A DNA stretch of 64,000 nt from the NCBI GenBank assembly GCA_017962375.1, contig JAGCVJ010000009.1, forward strand, positions 62,001-126,000, read 5' to 3'. Shown in pieces: positions 49,790 to 59,030 of this stretch. This DNA comes from Bacteroidales bacterium (lineage in GTDB: Bacteria; Bacteroidota; Bacteroidia; Bacteroidales; UBA932). The position numbers and the translations under genes were made by a program. Below the pieces are notes generated by a model. The model did not search any database. It was not told where the DNA came from and saw only the letters and a list, made by a program, of their open reading frames with translations. Numbering within the stretch: position 1 is the first letter of the stretch; every line of letters begins with the position of its first letter.

Positions 49790-50878
49790 ATGAAACAGAA
49801 ACTTGTAATTGGAATTACTCAAGGCGACAGCAACGGCATAGGATATGAAGTCATTATCAAGGCACTTTCAAACGCCAATGTGCTAGAGCTGTTTACGCCT
49901 GTTATTTACGGTTCGTCCAAGGCTTTCGGCTACTACCGCAAGCAGATACCGGAAACCGAGAACATAAACACAAACCTCATATTTTCCGCAAAAGACGCTC
50001 ATCCAAAGAGGGTGAACATAGTCAACTGCGTGGGAGATGACCTTCCCATAGATCCGGGCCGGCTCACTCACGAGAGCGCCAAGGCAGCCATAGCCTCTCT
50101 GGAGATGGCGGTAAAAGAAGCCAAGGCAGGCTACATAGACGCCATAGTTACAGCTCCTTTCAGCAAGAAGGGCGTTACTCTGGAGCATTTCAAGTATGCT
50201 GGGCACACCGGTTACCTGATTGAGACATTCGGGGCTAAAGACGGCCTTATGTTCATGTGCTCAGATTCTCTGAGAGTGGGAGTTGTGACTATGCACATTC
50301 CTTTGAAAGACGTCTCTTCTTCCATAAACAAGGAGGTTATAATGAGCAAGCTCCGCCTGATGAACGATTCTCTCAAGCAGGACTTCTGCATAGAGAGGCC
50401 GAAGATTGCGGTGCTGGGCCTGAACCCTCACGCCGGAGACCGCGGCCTGCTTGGCTCAGAGGAGCAGGAGATTATCATACCGGCTATCAAAGAGGCAAAT
50501 GCTGAGGGAATTGACACGTTCGGGCCTTTCCCTCCAGACGGCTTCTTTGCAGCCACCATGCAGGGAAAGTATGACGCTGTTCTCACCATGTATCACGACC
50601 AGGGCCTGATCCCTTTCAAGACTCTCTCCTTTGACACTGGAGTTAACTATACGGCCGGACTGCCTGTAATCAGGACATCTCCGGACCACGGGACAGCTTT
50701 TGACATTGCGGGCCAGAACAAGGCAAACCCTCGTTCCATGCTGAGCGCCATCTTCCAGGCTATTGACATTTACCGCAGCCGGGAGAGATATCGCCAGATT
50801 CATGCAAACCCTATGAAGGCCCAGATTCCGGCTCAGGAAGACAGACGCCAAAATCCTCAAGAAACTGAAGCAGAGTAA
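49790..50878 (+). CDS. pdxA: 4-hydroxythreonine-4-phosphate dehydrogenase
   Basis: The 362-residue enzyme acts in DXP-dependent pyridoxal phosphate synthesis. It oxidises 4-phosphohydroxy-L-threonine with NAD. Motifs: GITQGDSNGIGYEV at the start, TAPFSKKGV (about residues 122-130), NPHAGDRGLLG (about 214-224), and TMYHDQGLIPFK (about 266-277) with metal-binding His and Asp, then YTAGLPVIRTSPDHGTAFD. A TAAATTGC near-match to a -7 box lies 28 bases upstream. It heads a chain pdxA-rnhA-gpsA-pgi-antiporter with gaps of 2-13 bases or overlap. Confidence 0.93.
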   Translation: MKQKLVIGITQGDSNGIGYEVIIKALSNANVLELFTPVIYGSSKAFGYYRKQIPETENINTNLIFSAKDAHPKRVNIVNCVGDDLPIDPGRLTHESAKAAIASLEMAVKEAKAGYIDAIVTAPFSKKGVTLEHFKYAGHTGYLIETFGAKDGLMFMCSDSLRVGVVTMHIPLKDVSSSINKEVIMSKLRLMNDSLKQDFCIERPKIAVLGLNPHAGDRGLLGSEEQEIIIPAIKEANAEGIDTFGPFPPDGFFAATMQGKYDAVLTMYHDQGLIPFKTLSFDTGVNYTAGLPVIRTSPDHGTAFDIAGQNKANPRSMLSAIFQAIDIYRSRERYRQIHANPMKAQIPAQEDRRQNPQETEAE

Positions 50879-50880
50879 TT

Positions 50881-51351
50881 ATGGAAAATCAGCATCCTCC
50901 AATCTATCTTTATACCGACGGGTCTTCAAGGGGCAACCCCGGGCCGGGCGGCTGGGGCGTGGTGCTGGTATGCGGAAACCTGAGGAAGGAACTCAGCGGC
51001 GGGGAGGCATCCACCACCAACAACCGTATGGAACTTACCGCCGTCATAGAAGGGTTGAAGGCAATCAAGTGGAAAGACGCCACTGTTCATATCTGGTCAG
51101 ACTCCTCTTACGTGGTGAATGCCATTGAGAAAGGCTGGCTTGCCCAGTGGCTTGCCAACGATTTCAGGAACAAGAACAAGAAGAAGAAAGCCAACGAGGA
51201 GCTTTGGAGGGAGTATGTGAGGTGTTCTGAAGGCATGGACCTGCATTTCCACTGGCTGAAAGGCCACGCCGGCCATCCGGAAAACGAAAGGTGCGACGAA
51301 CTGGCTTTTGAAGAGGCTACGAAACTTATTGACAATGGATTCGATACTTGA
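50881..51351 (+). CDS. rnhA: Ribonuclease HI
   Basis: The 156-residue protein degrades RNA in RNA-DNA hybrids. All catalytic residues are seen: Asp in YTDGSSRGNPGPGGWG (about residues 11-26), Glu in MELTAVIEGL (about 51-60), Asp in WSDSSYVVNAI (about 73-83), and His plus Asp in LKGHAGHPENERCDELA (about 124-140). The basic handle region (KNKKKKANEELW, about 98-109) is present. Its 3' end overlaps gpsA by 17 bases. Confidence 0.95.
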   Translation: MENQHPPIYLYTDGSSRGNPGPGGWGVVLVCGNLRKELSGGEASTTNNRMELTAVIEGLKAIKWKDATVHIWSDSSYVVNAIEKGWLAQWLANDFRNKNKKKKANEELWREYVRCSEGMDLHFHWLKGHAGHPENERCDELAFEEATKLIDNGFDT

Positions 51352-52342
51352 AAAACGAAACTTGAAGTTTGCGATGGTGGGCAGCGGCAGCTGGGCTACG
51401 GCTCTGGTGAAGCTGCTTATGAACCATCAGGAGAAGATATCCTGGTTCATAAGAGACCAGAAGAACATAGACAGGGTGATGAAAAACCACCGCAACAAAG
51501 TCTATCTGAGTTCAGTGATCCTGGAGCCTGACCGCCTGTTCATGTCTACCGACATAAACGCAGTGGTAGAAAGTGCGGACGTTCTGATTTTCTGCATCCC
51601 GAGCGCTTATTTTCTGGGAGTTATGGAAAAGCTGACCATTCCTCTGGACGGCAAGTTCGTGGTTTCCGCCATCAAGGGGTTCGTGGGTGACAAGACCATT
51701 GCCGAGTACTTCAACCAGACGCACGGAATACCATACGACAGGATAGGGGTTGTGAGTGGCCCTTGCCACGCCGAGGAAGTTGGAATGGAAAGGCTTTCCT
51801 ACCTGACTTTCACCAGCAAGCATCTTTCCGAGGCAAAGGCTCTCTGCGATTTCTTCGAGTGTGACTATGTGCGCACTATGCCGGGTACCGATATCTACGG
51901 AGTTGAGTATGCTGCCGCCTTGAAAAACATTTACGCTATAGCGGCGGGCATCGCTCACGGCCTGGGCTACGGCGACAATTTCCTGTCGGTTCTTATGACC
52001 AGCTCTTTCAAGGAACTGGTGGATTTCCTCAACGCATCTCATCCGGACAAAAAGCGCAACGTGCTCACTTCCCCATACTTGGGAGATTTGCTGGTTACCG
52101 GCTACAGCCAGTTCAGCCGCAACCGTACCTTCGGAAGTATGATAGGAAAGGGCTATCCGGTAAAGAGTGCCCAAGTTGAAATGAATATGGTGGCCGAGGG
52201 CTATTTCGCCTCCGCCGCAATTAACCGCATAAACAAGAAATACAGAGTGGATATGCCTATCGCTGAGGCAGTTTATGAAATTCTTCACGAGGAGAAATAT
52301 CCAGCCTACGTAATGAAGAGGCTCAGCGACAGGCTCTACTAA
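51335..52342 (+). CDS. gpsA: Glycerol-3-phosphate dehydrogenase [NAD(P)+]
   Basis: Starting at ATG 51335 gives 335 residues. The enzyme reduces dihydroxyacetone phosphate to sn-glycerol 3-phosphate for phospholipid synthesis. The N-terminal Rossmann motif is VGSGSWATALVKLL (about residues 15-28), followed by SAIKGF and VSGPCHAEEVGMERL. The active-site helix VEYAAALKNIYAIAAGI with catalytic Lys lies near 190-206. The start overlaps rnhA by 17 bases; an earlier start at 51308 would overlap more and add unconserved residues. Confidence 0.93.
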   Translation: MDSILEKRNLKFAMVGSGSWATALVKLLMNHQEKISWFIRDQKNIDRVMKNHRNKVYLSSVILEPDRLFMSTDINAVVESADVLIFCIPSAYFLGVMEKLTIPLDGKFVVSAIKGFVGDKTIAEYFNQTHGIPYDRIGVVSGPCHAEEVGMERLSYLTFTSKHLSEAKALCDFFECDYVRTMPGTDIYGVEYAAALKNIYAIAAGIAHGLGYGDNFLSVLMTSSFKELVDFLNASHPDKKRNVLTSPYLGDLLVTGYSQFSRNRTFGSMIGKGYPVKSAQVEMNMVAEGYFASAAINRINKKYRVDMPIAEAVYEILHEEKYPAYVMKRLSDRLY

Positions 52343-52355
52343 AATTATTCAGACT

Positions 52356-53657
52356 ATGCTCAAGCTTAACACCGATATGATAGAGCCCTTCATAGGGCCA
52401 GAAGATTACAAGAGGACAATGGGCGAGGCTTTCAAGGCTTTTGATACCCTTGTGTCCGGGAAAGGAGTAGGAGGCAAGATGACCGGCTGGCTGGATCTTC
52501 CGGTAAGCATTCCGGAGAAAACTCTAGCAGACTGCCGTCTTGTGGCCAGCCGCTGGCTCGGCACCCTGGATGTTGTGGTGGTAATTGGAATCGGAGGCTC
52601 GTTCCTCGGGGCCAAATGCGCTCTTGAGGCCTTTTCACACAGCTTCGCTTCCGCCGGAGAGAGAAACTCTCCTCATATCGTGTTTGCCGGCTATTCGCTC
52701 AGCGAAGACTATATGTCCGATTTGCTGGGCTACCTGAAGAAAAAGTCATACGGCCTGATAGTCATCTCCAAATCGGGCACTACAATTGAGCCCGCCCTTG
52801 CGTTCAGGATACTGAGAATGAACATGCTCAAGAGATTCGGTGTAGAGGACACCAGAAGGAGGATTGTGACCGTCACAGACGAGAGAGACGGGGCCTTGAG
52901 GGCCATGAGCGAGAAGTACGGCTATACGTCGCTTTCCATTCCGTCTAACGTGGGAGGCAGATATTCAGTGCTTTCTGCGGTTGGCCTGCTTCCTATAGCA
53001 GTGGCCGGCTTCGATATAGACAGCTTTGTGGGCGGAGCCAGGGAAGCCAGGGAATACCTGATGAACAAGACCAAAGACAACCCTGCCATTATCTACGCCG
53101 CGCTGAGGAACATAATGTACCGGAACGGCAAGAAGATAGAAGTGTTTGCCAACTATCATCCTAAGCTCAAGTATCTTGGCGAGTGGCTCAAGCAGCTCTT
53201 CGCCGAGAGCGAGGGCAAGGATCTGAAGGGTCTTTTCCCTACCACTCTGGACTTTACGACAGACCTTCATTCCGTGGGCCAGTATATCCAGGACGGAGAA
53301 AGGATAATGTTCGAGACCTCTATCCTGGCCGGCAGCAAGGAGGTGGAGGTGATAGTGCCTAAGTCCACCGACAATCTCGACGGCCTGGACTATCTGGTGG
53401 GCAAGACTCTAGAACACATCAACATGATGGCCGAAAAGGGCACCCGCCTGGCTCACACCAGCGGCAATGTTCCGAACATCTACATCGAGATGGAAAAAAT
53501 AGATGAATGGAATATGAGCCAGCTCTTCTATTTCTTCGAATTTTCCTGCGCCCTTTCTGCATATATGCTGGGCGTGAATCCGTTTGACCAGCCTGCAGTT
53601 GACGTCTACAAGAAGAATCTTTACAAGCTGCTGGGCAGGCCTGGTTATACTGACTGA
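52356..53657 (+). CDS. pgi: Glucose-6-phosphate isomerase
   Basis: The 433-residue enzyme interconverts glucose 6-phosphate and fructose 6-phosphate. Sugar-phosphate-binding motifs are visible: GIGGSFLGAKCALEA (about residues 76-90), ISKSGTTIEPALAF (about 136-149), and NVGGRYSVLSAVGLLP (about 199-214). The C-terminal helix carries the catalytic lysine (NPFDQPAVDVYKKNLY, about 410-425). The short length matches the bacterial/Firmicutes-type PGI. Confidence 0.94.
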   Translation: MLKLNTDMIEPFIGPEDYKRTMGEAFKAFDTLVSGKGVGGKMTGWLDLPVSIPEKTLADCRLVASRWLGTLDVVVVIGIGGSFLGAKCALEAFSHSFASAGERNSPHIVFAGYSLSEDYMSDLLGYLKKKSYGLIVISKSGTTIEPALAFRILRMNMLKRFGVEDTRRRIVTVTDERDGALRAMSEKYGYTSLSIPSNVGGRYSVLSAVGLLPIAVAGFDIDSFVGGAREAREYLMNKTKDNPAIIYAALRNIMYRNGKKIEVFANYHPKLKYLGEWLKQLFAESEGKDLKGLFPTTLDFTTDLHSVGQYIQDGERIMFETSILAGSKEVEVIVPKSTDNLDGLDYLVGKTLEHINMMAEKGTRLAHTSGNVPNIYIEMEKIDEWNMSQLFYFFEFSCALSAYMLGVNPFDQPAVDVYKKNLYKLLGRPGYTD

Positions 53658-53659
53658 CA

Positions 53660-55924
53660 ATGACTTCCGCGATTAATCCCATGTTGCTGGACCTGGCGCT
53701 GATACTTGTGGTGGCCGGTGTGGTGACTATTATCTTCAAGGCTCTAAAGCAGCCTCTGGTGCTGGGATATATCGTGGCCGGAATACTTACCGGACCTTAC
53801 ATTGGCTTCATACCTACAGCCACTCAGGTTGAGAGCGTGGAGTTCTGGGGCAAGATAGGAGTGATCTTCCTTCTGTTCGGCCTGGGATTGGAATTCAGTT
53901 TCAAGAAACTCACCAAGGTAGGCGGCGCCGGTGTTTCAACCGTATTGTCCGAAGCGGTGGTGATGTTCTGCATGGGCTTTCTCATAGCCAAGATATTCGG
54001 GTGGGAAAACATTACTGCCCTTTTTGTGGGAGCGATGCTTTCCATCTCCTCTACTTCTATAATAATCAAGACATTCGATGACCTTAAAATAGGCGGGAAA
54101 AAATCTTCCCAGCTGGTGTTTGGAGCGCTCATCTGCGAAGACCTCGTAGCCATTCTCCTTTTGGTGCTGCTTCCGACACTGGTGATAAGCAAAACCTTCA
54201 GCGGCGTCCAGCTGGTTACAAAGATTCTTACGATAACCGTGTTCCTTCTGCTGTGGTTTACTGGAGGCATCTATTTCATCCCGACAATCTACCGCAAACT
54301 CAGAAAGCTGATGAGCGACGAGACACTGATTGTGGTGTCTCTGGGACTATGCCTGTTCATGGTGGTAATTACCCTGAAGGCCAATATCTCCGAGGCTCTT
54401 GGCGCGTTTGTGATGGGTTCAATTCTTTCGGGAACTATCCAGAGAGACAAGATAATAGCCCTTACCAGACCTATCAAGGATTTCTTCGGGGCCATATTCT
54501 TCGTGAGTGTGGGAATGCTCGTAGATCCTTCTGTTTTGCTGCATTACTGGCCTCACGTCCTGATCATTACGCTTGCCGTTATCTTAGTCAAGCCTCTTGC
54601 CGCAACCATAGGTTTTCTGTTCAGCGGCCAGACTCTGAAGATAGCCCTTCCCGCCGGAATGTGCATGTGCCAGATAGGTGAGTTCTCCTATATTATAGCG
54701 TCTTTAGGCAAGAGCATGAACGCCACTCCCGACTACCTTTATCCGGTTATAGTAACGGTTTCTATACTAACAACTTTCGTTACCCCTTACTGGGCAAAGG
54801 CCGGCGACAAGACCTTCGGCTTCATCTACAATCACACCTCCTCCGGCTGGCGTAACGTAATAGACCGCCTGGGCAACGGCAAAAACACCTTCAACCAGGA
54901 ATCCAGGTGGAAAAAGCTGCTTAAAAGCTATCTGGGGAGAGTGTTCATCCTCACGACCTGGATGGCGTTCTTCATCCTGCTGTTCACCAAGGTGATAAAT
55001 CCTTTCCTGAACTCCCTGCTGAAATCTCTGTATCCTCAGATTGCAGGAGTATTCTGGGTTAGGCTGGCATTTTTCCTTCTGACAATAGGAGTGGTGGCGC
55101 CTTTTATCTGGGCCCTGCTCAAGCTCAAGGACAAGGAAGGCATCTATGACCAGATCTGGGCAGACGGCAAATTCGCCCGCGGGCCTTTGCTGTTCCTGGT
55201 GGCAGTCAAGTACATAATCGCCTTTATGGCAATATCTTTCGTGGCCAGCCTCTACCTTACCCGAAGCGTTGGAGCCATTATGCTCATCTGCGCCACGGTA
55301 ATAGTTCTGGTTGTATTGTCGCGAAGAGTTAAAGGCTACTATTCCAAAATCGAGAAAAACTTCCTCACCAACCTTGACAGCGAGGGCGGACGCCGTTTTG
55401 TGGTTCCAAGAGAAATGGCCAATGAGATCCACATGGAAAAGTGTGTGGTTGGCCAGAACTCCTACCTGGCCGGCCGCTCTATTGGCACCGTTCACCGCAA
55501 AAAAGACACAGGAGCCCTAGTAATACAGCTTACCAGAGGCACCAAGACCATCAACCTTCCAGACAAGGAGCAGGTGTTCTATCCTTCTGATTCTCTTCTT
55601 GTTCTGGGTTCGGACAAACAGCTCAGTTCCTTCATAGCCCTTTCCAAGAACACAGCCGAAGAAACAGCTCCGCTCCCTGAAGAGGACACCATTGAGATGC
55701 GCCTGTTCCAGATAACTTTAGGAGAAAAGTCTCCTGTTCTGGGCCACAATGCCAACATTACAGCCTTCCGCAAAGAATTCGGAGTGCTTCTGGTTGGAGT
55801 GGAAAAATCCGATTCAGACAACTTCCTCCGGCCTAATTCCACGGTTACCATTGAAAAGGGCGACACCATCTGGGTTGTCGGAAACAGGGAAAAAGTAGAT
55901 AAGTTGAACATTGCAGACGATTGA
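53660..55924 (+). CDS. Kef-type cation:proton antiporter with two RCK C-terminal domains
   Basis: The 754-residue CPA2-family transporter has about 12 membrane segments in residues 5-390, including the conserved ALICEDLVAILLLVLLP segment with an ion-site Asp. Further hydrophobic segments lie at about 425-565. The cytoplasmic tail carries two TrkA-C type domains (about 590-665, with FVVPREMANEIHMEKCV and GSDKQL, and about 675-750). It probably exchanges K+ or Na+ for protons. The extra membrane bundle before the TrkA-C tail is longer than KefB/KefC. It ends the pdxA-led gene chain. Confidence 0.85.
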   Translation: MTSAINPMLLDLALILVVAGVVTIIFKALKQPLVLGYIVAGILTGPYIGFIPTATQVESVEFWGKIGVIFLLFGLGLEFSFKKLTKVGGAGVSTVLSEAVVMFCMGFLIAKIFGWENITALFVGAMLSISSTSIIIKTFDDLKIGGKKSSQLVFGALICEDLVAILLLVLLPTLVISKTFSGVQLVTKILTITVFLLLWFTGGIYFIPTIYRKLRKLMSDETLIVVSLGLCLFMVVITLKANISEALGAFVMGSILSGTIQRDKIIALTRPIKDFFGAIFFVSVGMLVDPSVLLHYWPHVLIITLAVILVKPLAATIGFLFSGQTLKIALPAGMCMCQIGEFSYIIASLGKSMNATPDYLYPVIVTVSILTTFVTPYWAKAGDKTFGFIYNHTSSGWRNVIDRLGNGKNTFNQESRWKKLLKSYLGRVFILTTWMAFFILLFTKVINPFLNSLLKSLYPQIAGVFWVRLAFFLLTIGVVAPFIWALLKLKDKEGIYDQIWADGKFARGPLLFLVAVKYIIAFMAISFVASLYLTRSVGAIMLICATVIVLVVLSRRVKGYYSKIEKNFLTNLDSEGGRRFVVPREMANEIHMEKCVVGQNSYLAGRSIGTVHRKKDTGALVIQLTRGTKTINLPDKEQVFYPSDSLLVLGSDKQLSSFIALSKNTAEETAPLPEEDTIEMRLFQITLGEKSPVLGHNANITAFRKEFGVLLVGVEKSDSDNFLRPNSTVTIEKGDTIWVVGNREKVDKLNIADD

Positions 55925-55971
55925 CAATCATCAATTAACTATAATTGACATAACTTGTCAATCCAGAGAAA

Positions 55972-55979
55972 TATCTTTG
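55972..55979 (+). promoter_or_regulatory. -7 box of the addB promoter (TATCTTTG)
   Basis: This exact TAnnTTTG match lies 5 bases before ATG 55985. It makes the upstream in-frame TTG at 55955 unlikely as a start. Confidence 0.65.
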
Positions 55980-55984
55980 CATAT

Positions 55985-58900
55985 ATGGAAAAAGCATTTT
56001 TAAGGCAGGTTGCTGCCCTTTTCAAAGACGACAACCTTGACGACTACACATTCGTATTCCCGAACAGGAGGTCTTCGCTGTTCTTTCTCAAGCATTTGGG
56101 AGAACTGAAGAAAAAGCCGCTGTTCGCCCCGAAGGTTTTTACGATAAGCGAATTGTTCTCATCATTGTCAGAACTGGAGAATCTTCCCAAGCTTCCTTTG
56201 ATGCTAAGATTATGGAAAGTTTGGTGTCAAGAGCAAGAAAAGGCATGGACAGCGGCTAACCCTGACAAAAGTTACATAAAAGAGGAACTGGACGATTTCA
56301 TAACCTGGGGTGGTGTCATACTATCTGATTTCAACGATGTAGACCAGTATATGGTTTCAGCTGAAAGCCTTTTCTCTAATATGAAAGATCTGGGAAACAT
56401 TAGACCTGACTACTCGTTTCTTAATGAAGATCAGAAGGCGGCGCTTAATAAACTCTTGAATTTGAGAAAAGATCTTGACAGCAAAGAAACACAGAAGAAA
56501 TATTTTGATGTTTGGGATTTGATGCTTCCTGTATATCAGGCGTTCAGAAAGAATTTGATTGAGGAGGGTAAATCTTATTCTGCCATGCAGCACAGATTTG
56601 TTGCAGATGAAGTTGAGGCTCTTGACAGAGGCGAATCTAATCAAAAACTTAAAGAAAAGTTGGACAAACTGGGGGATGTGGTTTTCATTGGCTTTTCTGC
56701 TCCGACAAAGTGTGAAAAAGTGCTTATGAAGCATTTCTCGGACAAAGATGGATGTGGTTTCTTTTACTGGGATTTCTATTCAGAAATGGTTAAGGACCCT
56801 ACAAACCGTTCTTCTCTTCTTATTAAGGAATGCCTGGAGAATTTCAAATGTATTCGTCCTTTGAAAGACCCGAAAGGACAGGTAACGGAAAAAGCCTGCA
56901 ATTATACTGTTGTTCCGGCTGAGGGGCCTACAGCTCAGACAATGATAGCGGCAGATATACTCAAAAAAGTTGTTAGTCTTGGTGGCGATGAAACAGATAC
57001 TGCAATAGTGGTTTCAGACGAATCACTTCTTCTTCCGCTTCTACAGATGCTGGATGATGTTTCTGTAAACATTACTATGGGCTATCCTCTGCAGGGTACG
57101 TCTGCTTTTTCTTTTGTATCCGCTCTGTCGTCTTTGCATCTTACTTCGGATGTGAGAAATGGTGAGGTTTTCCTTAGCGGAAATGCCTTGAGGACTTTTC
57201 TTGACCACTCATACATAAAGTCTATCAATGAAGTTCAGTCATCTAAAGCCTCCGGGAATATCCTAAAAAACAATATGATACGTATAGGGGTATCAAAATT
57301 AAGTCTGGAAAATCCTTTAGAAATAACCGACTCTAATCTTTCCGATTTGCTAAAACTACTGATTCCTTCAGCCCAGATGTATCCTGACAATACAGAGGGA
57401 TCAGCTTCTCTTATGAAGGCAATAGTTTCGTATCAGAGACGCATTATCGAGTATGTTTCTGCTTTTCTTCCTTCAAGAGAACGTAGTTTTCTGAATGTTT
57501 ATCACGATGTCCTTGATAGTGTATATTCTTCTGACATAGTTTTTTCAAGACCAAGAACTATCTATGCTGCTCTTCGAGCTGGATTAAAGGCATCTTCAGT
57601 TCCTTTCAGTGGAGAACCGCTTAAGGGAATTCAGATAATGGGGCCTTTGGAAACTCGTTCACTGGATTTTGACAACATTATAGTTCTTTCCTTCAACGAA
57701 GGTGTTTTCCCAGCAAACGGTGAGCAGAGCAGCAGTATTCCATATTTCCTGAGGAAAGCATTTGGTCTTCCTACCTACGAGGAAATGGACAGCATATCAG
57801 CATATAACTTCTATCGTTTGATTCAGAGGGCTTCAAGGGTTTTCCTACTATATGATTGCGCAACAGTGGATTCTACTAAGGCTAAAGAAGAAAGCCGGTT
57901 TGTCAAGCAACTTGTATATGATTATGGCGTTAAGCCTGAAATATGCTATTATACATTCCCAGTGCCATCTGGTTCTGTTTCATATGAAACTGACCTTGTA
58001 GCCGATACGCCTGATTTGGAAAACTTGAAGAGATTTTTTCCTTCTCTAAATGGAACTATAAAGGCAGGCGCATTGTCTCCAACTGCACTAAATGCCTATT
58101 TGGCTTGCCCGAGGCGTTTTTTCTTGTCTAATGTTCTCAAGATAGAAGAAGACACGGAACTTACCGATACTGTAGAGGCAAATACATTCGGCGATTTGTT
58201 TCATTATTGTATGCAAATTCTTTACAAGAATTATTTGAAGGACAAGGCGGAACTGATAGTTGATGAGAAACTGATGTCTAATATCAGAGAGGAAGTGAAA
58301 AATCAGGAATTCCTGGATAATCTTGTAAAGATAGCCTTTGGTGAAATAATGAATGTCAGTATTGTAGATGGTGAGAATATTCTTATTAGAGAGGCAGTTG
58401 AGAATTATATCAGGATGACAGTAGAAGCAGATTATCTTAAGGCAGTAAGCGGTTCGTTTTCGATATTAGGACTGGAATATCTCATTCCAATGATGGAAGT
58501 TTGCGGTGCTAATTTCACTGCAATTATTGATAGGCTCGAGAAACAGAACGGGATATACAGGATTTGCGATTACAAGACGGGAATGTTTGTCCCGGTAAAC
58601 AAGAATATTCCTCAGTCTTTGAAGGACAAAGGATTCGAAATAAGAAGTGATATTTCATCCCGTACTTACAAGGCTATGGATGACGACGAGTTTTCTGAAT
58701 TATTGGAAGCCATATTTGCTGGAGGAGGCGACCGTTATTGTGAAATTATGTTCCAGATGCTTGTTTATGCTATTCTTTTGTGCGAACATAAGCATTACAA
58801 CGGAGATGTGGAGATTTCAATATATCAACTTAGAATTATTGACAAGGCAGGTCCTGTCACAGTGCTGGTTACAAGTAGCCAACTAGATGCTTTTAGGCAA

Positions 58901-59029
58901 GCACTTAACGGGCTGACTAACGAACTGCGGGCAAAGGCTGATGGATCGGCTCCGGCTGTATTCAGGGTCAGCGAAGGAATAGATGCCTGTACATATTGTG
59001 ATTTCAAAAAATTCTGTAGGAGGACCTAA
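55985..59029 (+). CDS. addB: AddB-like helicase-nuclease subunit
   Basis: Starting at ATG 55985 gives 1014 residues. The N-terminal part is a helicase-like fold without a Walker A motif (YTFVFPNRRSSLFFLKHL, about residues 20-37). The C-terminal part is a PD-(D/E)XK nuclease: LACPRRFFLSNVLKIEE (about 705-721), TFGDLFHYCMQ, ANFTAIIDRLEK and RICDYKTGMF (about 845-875) with Asp and Lys. The Fe-S cysteines are present as CPRR and CTYCDFKKFC at the very end. With the next gene it forms an AddAB-like double-strand-break resection complex. G+C falls to around 40% after about 56160. Confidence 0.88.
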   Translation: MEKAFLRQVAALFKDDNLDDYTFVFPNRRSSLFFLKHLGELKKKPLFAPKVFTISELFSSLSELENLPKLPLMLRLWKVWCQEQEKAWTAANPDKSYIKEELDDFITWGGVILSDFNDVDQYMVSAESLFSNMKDLGNIRPDYSFLNEDQKAALNKLLNLRKDLDSKETQKKYFDVWDLMLPVYQAFRKNLIEEGKSYSAMQHRFVADEVEALDRGESNQKLKEKLDKLGDVVFIGFSAPTKCEKVLMKHFSDKDGCGFFYWDFYSEMVKDPTNRSSLLIKECLENFKCIRPLKDPKGQVTEKACNYTVVPAEGPTAQTMIAADILKKVVSLGGDETDTAIVVSDESLLLPLLQMLDDVSVNITMGYPLQGTSAFSFVSALSSLHLTSDVRNGEVFLSGNALRTFLDHSYIKSINEVQSSKASGNILKNNMIRIGVSKLSLENPLEITDSNLSDLLKLLIPSAQMYPDNTEGSASLMKAIVSYQRRIIEYVSAFLPSRERSFLNVYHDVLDSVYSSDIVFSRPRTIYAALRAGLKASSVPFSGEPLKGIQIMGPLETRSLDFDNIIVLSFNEGVFPANGEQSSSIPYFLRKAFGLPTYEEMDSISAYNFYRLIQRASRVFLLYDCATVDSTKAKEESRFVKQLVYDYGVKPEICYYTFPVPSGSVSYETDLVADTPDLENLKRFFPSLNGTIKAGALSPTALNAYLACPRRFFLSNVLKIEEDTELTDTVEANTFGDLFHYCMQILYKNYLKDKAELIVDEKLMSNIREEVKNQEFLDNLVKIAFGEIMNVSIVDGENILIREAVENYIRMTVEADYLKAVSGSFSILGLEYLIPMMEVCGANFTAIIDRLEKQNGIYRICDYKTGMFVPVNKNIPQSLKDKGFEIRSDISSRTYKAMDDDEFSELLEAIFAGGGDRYCEIMFQMLVYAILLCEHKHYNGDVEISIYQLRIIDKAGPVTVLVTSSQLDAFRQALNGLTNELRAKADGSAPAVFRVSEGIDACTYCDFKKFCRRT

Positions 59030-59030
59030 T